Shown here one piece after another: positions 15,441 to 19,556 of a stretch of 19,556 nucleotides of DNA (positions within the stretch are counted from its first letter, which is position 1; each line of letters opens with the position of its first letter). The DNA comes from HGM12998 sp900756495 (GTDB lineage Bacteria; Bacillota; Clostridia; Oscillospirales; Oscillospiraceae). Position numbers and translations under genes: made by a program. The notes below the pieces were generated by a model. The model made no database searches and was not told the origin of the DNA. It saw only the letters and a list, made by a program, of their open reading frames with translations. The stretch spans positions 1-19,556 of the forward strand of contig CAUEFI010000030.1 in assembly GCA_958477305.1 (NCBI GenBank), read 5' to 3'.

Positions 15441-15643
15441 AGGATTTTCCCAATCATTTTGCCTTTGCTGCCGAAAGGGGCGGCGCTGTCGATGACGGAA
15501 ACCGCGAAGCGAAACCCCAGGTAGAATCCGTGGCGCAGTACGCCGTAGAGCCGGTGGTCCCAGGCACAGTACAGGTCTATGACATGCCCCATGGTGTCCA
15601 CATCGAGCTCCCGCATCGCCTTTAGTTCAGTTTTGAAGTTCAT
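15269..15643 (-). CDS. Hypothetical protein, 124 aa, duplicated locally
   Basis: I do not recognise the family. The protein looks genuine: a mixed helical N-terminal half (MNFKTELKAMRELDVDTMGH, then YCAWDHRLYGVLRHGFYLGF), a charged middle (ILQTEHALGFLQTLEEQEGD) and an Ala/Gly-rich tail ending QDVKA. Its 3' part recurs nearly identically on the same strand at the window end, with silent or mild changes, which supports it being coding. Start: ATG 15643; the ribosome site is weak (AGAAAG). It is divergent from the first XRE-type regulator gene, about 90 bases from the first dyad at 15734, so it may share its control. The stop lies in the T-run of the terminator at 15229-15270. Confidence 0.6.
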   Translation of the reverse strand: MNFKTELKAMRELDVDTMGHVIDLYCAWDHRLYGVLRHGFYLGFRFAVSVIDSAAPFGSKGKMIGKILQTEHALGFLQTLEEQEGDVHSRRRLMDGAGAAAGEAKSGVPKEQLQEGAPVQDVKA

Positions 15644-15733
15644 ACAAAAACACGCTCATCTTTCTAACAATTTTTGTTGGTTGCTATGCCTTCAGGTACA
15701 TTTTCCCATATTTTAATTAAAGACTCCTTATTT

Positions 15734-15756
15734 TACTACCATAAATTATAATAGTA
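15734..15756. promoter_or_regulatory. XRE-gene operator dyad 1 (first pair)
   Basis: TACTACCA, 7-base spacer, TAATAGTA. Both halves fit TRCTAYNA. It starts exactly 44 bp before dyad 2 and includes a TATAAT. Confidence 0.6.
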
Positions 15757-15777
15757 AAATTGGGTTCCTGTCAACGA

Positions 15778-15800
15778 TGCTATTACTTAAAATGGTAGCA
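15778..15800. promoter_or_regulatory. XRE-gene operator dyad 2 (first pair)
   Basis: TGCTATTA, 7-base spacer, TGGTAGCA. It ends 27 bases before the ATG of the first XRE gene. Confidence 0.65.
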
Positions 15801-15827
15801 AAGACGTGATGAGACAGGGAGGAAGAA

Positions 15828-16169
15828 ATGAAAGAGAAGAAGGAAATAAATATTTATATAGGGAATGAAATACGAACTGCAAGGGAGAAGGCGGGATTAA
15901 CACAAGCGGAGTTTGGCGAGATTATGTTTCTAGATACTAAAAATGTTTCAGATATTGAGCGAGGGGTGACGGGAATAAAAATTGCCACACTCAAGCGGAT
16001 ATGTGAAGGGTTATCGGTTTCTAGTGACTCACTTTTGTTCGGCGATCAGAGCAAAAACGATGTTGATTACATGTCAGAGCGATTGAAACGCCTTTCGCAT
16101 GATAAATATTTAATTATAGAAAGTATGATTAACAAAATTTTACAAGTTTTTGCTTTGTTAGATAAGTAG
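15828..16169 (+). CDS. XRE-family transcriptional regulator 1
   Basis: 113-residue regulator with an HTH_3 domain at about residues 9-65: GNEIRTAREKAGLTQAEFGE, then NVSDIERGVTGIKIATLKRI. The C-terminal part (about 80-113) is helical and may dimerise. It is a paralogue of the next gene: the two share KKEINIYIGNEI, TKNVSDIERGV, TLKRICE and NDVDY. Start: ATG 15828 with AGGGAGG 5 bases upstream, a very strong site. The DNA is clearly more AT-rich than the neighbourhood, which suggests acquisition from elsewhere. Two 23-bp dyads precede it, so autoregulation is likely. It could equally be an immunity-type repressor left by a mobile element. Confidence 0.87.
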   Translation: MKEKKEINIYIGNEIRTAREKAGLTQAEFGEIMFLDTKNVSDIERGVTGIKIATLKRICEGLSVSSDSLLFGDQSKNDVDYMSERLKRLSHDKYLIIESMINKILQVFALLDK

Positions 16170-16176
16170 CCATTTG

Positions 16177-16199
16177 TACTACGATAAAATATCATAGCA
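16177..16199. promoter_or_regulatory. XRE-gene operator dyad 3 (second pair)
   Basis: TACTACGA, 7-base spacer, TCATAGCA; half-sites fit TRCTAYNA. It starts 8 bases after the stop of regulator 1 and 44 bp before dyad 4. Confidence 0.55.
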
Positions 16200-16220
16200 T
16201 TATAGGGTTTATGTTAGCGA

Positions 16221-16243
16221 TGCTATTACATAAACTAATAGCA
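16221..16243. promoter_or_regulatory. XRE-gene operator dyad 4 (second pair)
   Basis: TGCTATTA, 7-base spacer, TAATAGCA: a perfect inverted repeat. It ends 33 bases before the ATG of regulator 2. Confidence 0.7.
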
Positions 16244-16276
16244 TAATAATATGCTTAATTGACCGGTGGTGAGAGC

Positions 16277-16627
16277 ATGCGGGACAAAAAGGAAATTAAT
16301 ATTTACATTGGAAATGAAATTAAAAATGCGAGAGAGCGTGCGGGATTAACGCAAGAACAGTTCGGAGAAATGGTTTCTTTGGGGACAAAAAATGTCTCAG
16401 ATATTGAACGTGGAGTTGCTGGTATAACTGTTTCAACATTAAAACGCATTTGTGAAAAATTGTCTATTTCTAGTGATTTGATTATTTTTGGCGATAAGGG
16501 CGCAAACGATGTAGATTATTTGGCAGATCGGTTAGCAAGACTTCCAGCAGATCAGTTTGCAGCGGTTGAAAAGTTCCTTAATCAGACTTTTGAACTGTTT
16601 GCCCGGCTTGACAATCAAAAACAGTAG
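16277..16627 (+). CDS. XRE-family transcriptional regulator 2 (paralogue of regulator 1)
   Basis: 116-residue regulator with an HTH_3 domain at about 9-65 (GNEIKNARERAGLTQEQFGE, then NVSDIERGVAGITVSTLKRI) and a helical tail ending FELFARLDNQKQ. The recognition-helix region SLGTKNVSDIERG is nearly the same as regulator 1's (FLDTKNVSDIERG), so both probably read the same operator. Start: ATG 16277, aligned with the start of regulator 1; GGTGGTGAG supplies a weaker ribosome site. A TTG at 16259 is in frame but breaks that alignment. Gene order and operators point to tandem duplication of a gene together with its control region. Ends before a strong terminator. Confidence 0.85.
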   Translation: MRDKKEINIYIGNEIKNARERAGLTQEQFGEMVSLGTKNVSDIERGVAGITVSTLKRICEKLSISSDLIIFGDKGANDVDYLADRLARLPADQFAAVEKFLNQTFELFARLDNQKQ

Positions 16628-16636
16628 TTTGAATCA

Positions 16637-16670
16637 AAAAACTCCCACGCTATTAGCGTGGGAGTTTTTT
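16637..16670. terminator. Rho-independent terminator after regulator 2
   Basis: ACTCCCACGC (16641-16650) with GCGTGGGAGT (16656-16665), loop TATTA, flanked by A5 before and T6 after; it can work on both strands. Confidence 0.88.
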
Positions 16671-16705
16671 ATTCGACTGTCCAATATGTATTGTAGTCCT
16701 ACAAG

Positions 16706-16863
16706 AGGACGGGAAAGTCTCTTTTCAGAAACATGCCGCACGGCGCAATTTTGCCATTGGCCCTTGCTGTGCATCATGCGATATGGTACAGTAAAGCAAA
16801 AGCGCGGTTGTATGGAGGGAATCAATTTGAAAGAAGAATGCTTGATTTGTAAAGCGCCTCTTA
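16706..16863 (+). pseudogene. Truncated duplicate of the DUF5714 promoter and gene start
   Basis: Near-identical to 14254-14410. It keeps the promoter boxes (16764-16769 and 16787-16792), the ribosome site and, from ATG 16812, the codons MEGINLKEECLICKAPL. Homology stops after CTTA, where the left end of an IS200/IS605 element starts. The frame then runs 14 codons into IS sequence to a TAA at 16905. The rest of the gene is missing on the far side of the IS, so the copy is dead. Unlike the intact copy, its ATG is in frame with the conserved start, which shows what the ancestral start looked like. The intact promoter now reads into the IS remnant. Confidence 0.88.
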
Positions 16864-17200
16864 GCAGCCGTGCCGTAAAGCCCCTGCCTTGCGGCATGGG
16901 GATATAAGGCACACCATATTCCCTCGTTTATGAGGGCATCGCCTTGCAATAGATAGCGATGAGCAGTATAATGTTTCTGTGAAATATAAGAGCAACAACA
17001 ATGTGGTGTACTCCTGCAGACATTATGTGGTCTGGTGTCCAAAATACCGCCGCAAGGTCTTGGTCAATGGCGTTGATGTACGATTAAAAGCTATGATTGA
17101 AGAAGTCTGCAATGAATACTGCATCGACATCATAGAGATGGAGATTATGCCAGACCATGTGCATTTGTCGGTTATTAAGCAGTATATTGAGAATCAAAAA
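16864..17200 (+). mobile_element. IS200/IS605-type insertion sequence remnant
   Basis: The left end carries a subterminal hairpin (16881-16901: CCCC-T-GCC with GGC-A-T-GGGG, one bulged T), the form recognised by TnpA in single-strand transposition. The insertion follows a TTA, in keeping with the family's TTAC/TTAT-like targets. tnpA is internally deleted, and no right-end hairpin is found. The IS runs straight into an unrelated coding sequence at 17201. It is therefore immobile by itself. Confidence 0.85.
16979..17200 (+). pseudogene. tnpA: Internally deleted IS200/IS605 transposase TnpA
   Basis: GTG start at 16979. Residues 1-64 are a good TnpA N-terminus (KYKSNNNVVYSCRHYVVWCP, then KYRRKV) up to MPDHVHLSV, which holds the catalytic HUH motif. 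The next residues, IKQYIENQK, are the tyrosine-bearing motif that normally lies several dozen residues later. So the middle of the protein is lost but the frame and both catalytic motifs survive, now adjacent. The frame continues into MSEFNSVELW of the following sequence to a TGA at 17294. An active transposase is very unlikely, as the lost middle forms most of the fold. Confidence 0.85.
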
Positions 17201-17398
17201 ATGTCTGAGTTCAATAGCGTCGAGCTGTGGATGTTCCTTGTTATCCTGTTCGTGCCGGGGATGGGGGATATTCTCAGTATTGTGACGCTGATTTGAATTG
17301 GGTGTTTTTGGCCGTTCCTCCTGCATGGCGCGGCAGTTATATTCTCAATCGCTGTATCTCTGGCAGAGAAACGGGCGGAGAGGAGAGGGGATTGCACA
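17201..17398 (+). pseudogene. Possible broken membrane-protein 5' part with in-frame TGA
   Basis: From ATG 17201 the frame reads MSEFNSVELWMFLVILFVPG, then MGDILSIVTLI, and stops at TGA (17294-17296). The same frame then stays open and hydrophobic (IGCFWPFLLHGAAVIFSIAV, then SLAEKRAERRG) and joins in frame the GTG of the next gene. Two predicted transmembrane helices with a positive tail look like real protein sequence on both sides of the TGA. The simplest view is a small two-helix protein, or an N-terminal extension of the next gene, broken by a nonsense change when the IS landed at its 5' end. No ribosome site precedes the ATG. Confidence 0.45.
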
Positions 17399-18412
17399 GT
17401 GAAGCAGCAGTATACGATTTGGGAGCAGACACCGCTCAAGTGGCACAAATTCGAGATGTATTTCCGGGTTCCGTTTGGCATTCTTACATCTGTTATCGGG
17501 CTGTCCACAGCAGTTGAGACGCTGGCGGCGCTGAAGGGGACTACATATCAATGGCTTGGCGTGGTGGATATCCTGTACATTGTATTTGTCATTGCAACGT
17601 CCATCGCCGCAGAAATTGGGCTTGTGCAGAGGAAGCGGTTTGGACCGGCTGCTCTTCTCTCCGTCTATGCGGGCAGCGCTTTCTATGCGGTTTTCTCCAT
17701 GATTGTGGGCGGATTCTTATTGAATAACTTTGGAGTCTCGGTGGGGCAGAGGCTTGGGGCTGTTATTGTCTATTTTGTGGCGTTTTTACTGGTCAGGGTT
17801 TACTACAGGAAGAGGATGCCGCTCTTTACTCCAGCCGACAGGGTTCCTGTTGTGGCGCCTGCGCACAGGCCGGAGCTTGCCCAGACGGACGAATCGAGCG
17901 TCAGGCTGCTGGAACAGCTGCGGGACGAGGCGGACGCCGAACGGGCCGTGCAGGCGCCGGAGCGGCGGGTATATGGGCCGCTGGATCCCCCTGAGCCTAG
18001 GAAGGGAGCAAAGGGCGGCGCTCCGGTATGGCTTACGGTTGTTTTGCTCTGCGCCTGCCTGGCCCTGGCGGTTGCCTGCGGCCTGATGGGCGTGTCCTAT
18101 GGGGGCGTTTCCGCCGAGCGGGACAGCCTGACGCTGGAAAATGAGGAACTGAGGACGATGTACGAGGGACTGCAAGAGGAACATAAAGTGGTAAAGGCGG
18201 CAAGGGAGCGCCTGTTTGATCAGGTGATGGAACTGCAATGGGCGCAGGACGATCTGGAGTGGTATGAGAACGCAGTGGGGTTTACGGTTTTGGGGGATTT
18301 GAAATACTACCATAAACGCGATTGCGAAGAGATAGCAGGGAAAGACTATTGGATCAACAACGTTGAGGCCTGCGAATATATGGGGTATGTTCCGTGCCCC
18401 AAGTGTCACTGA
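17399..18412 (+). CDS. Membrane protein with coiled coil and Cys/His zinc-ribbon-like tail
   Basis: 337 residues. Helices at about 24-45, 52-74, 83-107 and 117-136; a charged, Pro-rich cytoplasmic linker (140-208); a fifth helix at 209-233; a coiled coil at about 237-290 (RDSLTLENEELRTMYEGLQE onward); and a C-terminal motif YYHKRDC (303-309) and GYVPCPKCH (329-337). His305, Cys309, Cys333 and Cys336 resemble the small metal-binding tail found at the end of many secreted or phage-borne proteins. The tail is predicted on the far side of helix 5. Function unknown; no family recognised for the membrane part. Start: GTG 17399 after GGAGAGGGG, a strong site. Upstream, the same frame is open to 17297, so the natural protein may have been longer. 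Confidence 0.7.
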   Translation: MKQQYTIWEQTPLKWHKFEMYFRVPFGILTSVIGLSTAVETLAALKGTTYQWLGVVDILYIVFVIATSIAAEIGLVQRKRFGPAALLSVYAGSAFYAVFSMIVGGFLLNNFGVSVGQRLGAVIVYFVAFLLVRVYYRKRMPLFTPADRVPVVAPAHRPELAQTDESSVRLLEQLRDEADAERAVQAPERRVYGPLDPPEPRKGAKGGAPVWLTVVLLCACLALAVACGLMGVSYGGVSAERDSLTLENEELRTMYEGLQEEHKVVKAARERLFDQVMELQWAQDDLEWYENAVGFTVLGDLKYYHKRDCEEIAGKDYWINNVEACEYMGYVPCPKCH

Positions 18413-18582
18413 GGCCTTTTACCGGGCGGGAGTATACAAAAACCGCCCCCGGTACAGCGACACCGGGCCCGCTGCGGGTGAAGATTTTGACCGGCCGCTT
18501 CACCCATCAGAACAGCGATACGGTCATGACTTATTATGGCAGGGTGATTCTGCCCCGTAAGCCTATCGCGGGTTGGGCATAA
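18394..18582 (+). CDS. Short ORF, possibly a gene fragment
   Basis: Up to 62 codons in the frame overlapping the end of the membrane-protein gene; GTG at 18394 is the only start. The part past 18430 (GPLRVKILTGRFTHQNSDTV, then MTYYGRVILPRKPIAGWA) looks protein-like and ends just before the ribosome site of the next gene. No ribosome site of its own; it may be the tail of a lost gene. Not recognised. Confidence 0.3.
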   Translation: MPQVSLRPFTGREYTKTAPGTATPGPLRVKILTGRFTHQNSDTVMTYYGRVILPRKPIAGWA

Positions 18583-18600
18583 AAAATAGGAGGAATTACA

Positions 18601-18858
18601 ATGTTGGAAGAAAAGGATTTACAGGCAATTCAGACTATGATTGACGCATCCATCCAAGCATCCGAAAAGCGCATGATGACCTACTTTGACACGGCGGTTA
18701 TGCCGAAGTTCGATCTTCTGGCGGAGGGCCAGAGGGACATCCTGGCGAAGCTCGTCCCCATGTCCAGAATTGAGGCGGTCGAGGATGACGTGGCCCTGTT
18801 GAAGCAGGTGGTCCGCTCCATGAGCAAGGAACTCGCCGAGCTGAAAAAGGCGCAATAA
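18601..18858 (+). CDS. Small coiled-coil protein, function unknown
   Basis: 85-residue, highly charged helical protein: MLEEKDLQAIQTMIDASIQA, a middle with DTAVMPKFDLLAEGQRDILA, and a C-terminal coiled coil (VEDDVALLKQVVRSMSKELA). No signal peptide or membrane helix. Proteins of this form are common and multi-copy in gut Clostridia, often near mobile elements, but none has a known role. Start: ATG 18601, AGGAGG 7 bases upstream. The only terminator in this direction is 210 bases further on. Confidence 0.7.
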   Translation: MLEEKDLQAIQTMIDASIQASEKRMMTYFDTAVMPKFDLLAEGQRDILAKLVPMSRIEAVEDDVALLKQVVRSMSKELAELKKAQ

Positions 18859-19069
18859 AAAGCACCTCTGCCAGTTTGTGCTGGTAGGGTGGCCAGGATA
18901 CAGTGGTTATGTTTTCGAATGTGAATCTGAAATAACCTCCCCCATGCCGGAGCCCTGAGCGCGGAGCAATGACAACCAAACATAGGACGGTTTAAAATAG
19001 ACGTAGAAGGGCGCTGCAACAAGCGGTTGGCCCAACAAGTCAAGTGTTCACAAGCAAAAGCCTATGAAG
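18859..19069 (+). other. Untranslated stretch between the coiled-coil gene and its terminator
   Basis: About 210 bases without a credible ORF before the terminator at 19070. It could be a long 3' UTR or a small RNA; I recognise no RNA family in it. Confidence 0.25.
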
Positions 19070-19103
19070 CCGCCACCTGCCGGGGTGGCGGTTTCTGCTT
19101 TTT
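19070..19103 (+). terminator. Rho-independent terminator
   Basis: CCGCCACC (19070-19077) with GGTGGCGG (19084-19091), 6-base loop, followed by TTTCTGCTTTTT. Confidence 0.7.
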
Positions 19104-19247
19104 ACGATAATCGTCACCGTGAAGGCTCCGATATGTAACGTAATTCGCATCGGCCTCACCTCCCTTCCGGGAGTGTGGCCAACCGCCTGCCGTTGTGCAG
19201 CGTAAAGAAATAGGATAGCATATCAATCGACAGAAGGCAAGAAAAAC

Positions 19248-19275
19248 CGCCCTCGGTGCTGCTGCACCGAGGGCG
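19248..19275 (-). terminator. Minus-strand terminator downstream of repeat copy 2
   Basis: A perfect 12-bp stem (19248-19259 with 19264-19275) with a 4-base loop. On the minus strand it is followed by GGTTTTTCTT. It ends transcription of the partial gene at the window end. A looser dyad, GGTGATA (19287-19293) with TATCACC (19309-19315), lies just before it. Confidence 0.7.
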
Positions 19276-19321
19276 TTCCATAAGAGGGTGATAGGTTTGA
19301 CGAATCCATATCACCTTCCTT

Positions 19322-19556
19322 AGTCCCGGTTTTGTGGTTACGCCGCCCCGCCATGCGTTGGAAGACGAGCATGGCGGGGCCTTTTTATGCCTTGGCGTCT
19401 TGTACGGGGGCCCCCTCCTGAAGCTGCTCCTTCGGCACGCCGCTTTTCGCTTCACCGGCTGCCGCGCCCGCTCCGTCCATCAGGCGGCGCCTGCTGTGCA
19501 CGTCCCCCTCCTGTTCTTCCAAGGTCTGGAGGAAGCCCAGCGCGTGCTCCGTCTGC
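19322..19556. repeat. 235-bp direct repeat, copy 2 (continues past window)
   Basis: Matches 15206-15440 without gaps; the three differences are at about 19353, 19396 and 19438. The terminator is conserved at 19345-19386. Confidence 0.95.
19385..19556 (-). CDS. Second copy of the 124-aa hypothetical protein, 3' part only
   Basis: TAA stop at 19385-19387, open to the window edge and equal to the C-terminal part of the protein at 15269-15643, in the same orientation. The 5' end is outside the window, so whether this copy is intact is unknown. Function unknown. Confidence 0.6.
   Translation of the reverse strand, partial: QTEHALGFLQTLEEQEGDVHSRRRLMDGAGAAAGEAKSGVPKEQLQEGAPVQDAKA

Noticed and set aside
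17294..17296. TGA as selenocysteine
   Set aside because: No clear SECIS-like hairpin right after it, and the context is a hydrophobic helix where Trp or another residue is more natural; nonsense mutation is simpler.
19156..19455. 99-codon minus-strand ORF
   Set aside because: It crosses two terminators and the repeat in a frame different from the duplicated gene.
1..19556. CRISPR arrays, tRNA and rRNA genes
   Set aside because: No regularly spaced short repeats and no cloverleaf or rRNA sequence seen on reading either strand.

Overview
The window looks like chromosome of a GC-rich gut-type Clostridia, most likely Oscillospiraceae (Flavonifractor, Intestinimonas or Lawsonibacter-like). This is an inference from gene families, strong AGGAGG ribosome sites, frequent TTG and GTG starts, and an ECF operon beside a DUF5714 gene. 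No rRNA, tRNA or CRISPR array is visible.

Layout. (1) 1-1000: the 3' end of a large serine recombinase, so the edge of an integrative element, then a gene-free stretch with dyads and two intrinsic terminators. (2) 1000-3210: GC-rich housekeeping-like genes, an AIM24/TIGR00266 protein that probably starts at a non-canonical ATC, and an Fe-S L-cysteine desulfidase, each with a clear promoter. (3) 3227-10236: a visibly less GC-rich block fenced by two bidirectional terminators. It holds a PucR/CdaR-type regulator, a YfcC-type transporter, a PreA-like flavin/Fe-S oxidoreductase and a DASS (SLC13) anion transporter, all on the minus strand, plus a divergent cupin gene. I read it as an undescribed, regulated uptake-and-reduction locus for an organic acid or heterocycle; the substrate cannot be read from sequence. 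(4) 10331-14247: a minus-strand operon, RNA-methyltransferase-like gene, ecfA1, ecfA2, ecfT and a small FakA/YloV C-terminal-like protein, driven by one near-consensus promoter. The ECF module has no substrate-binding S component here, as expected for a shared (group II) module.

(5) 14250-19556: a patchwork of duplications and decayed mobile DNA. It has a Cys-rich DUF5714 gene, a 235-bp repeat carrying the 3' end of a small minus-strand gene (second copy at the window end), and two tandem paralogous XRE-family regulator genes in an AT-rich patch. A truncated second copy of the DUF5714 promoter and start is broken by an IS200/IS605 left end with an internally deleted tnpA. A membrane protein with coiled coil and zinc-ribbon-like tail, and a small coiled-coil protein, follow.

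The most striking new signal is a set of four 23-bp dyads (8-bp half-site, 7-bp spacer, 8-bp half-site; half-site TRCTAYNA). They form two pairs, one before each XRE gene, and both pairs have the same 44-bp centre spacing. This looks like a duplicated autoregulatory switch. Several starts in the window depend on TTG, GTG or even ATC and are argued entry by entry.
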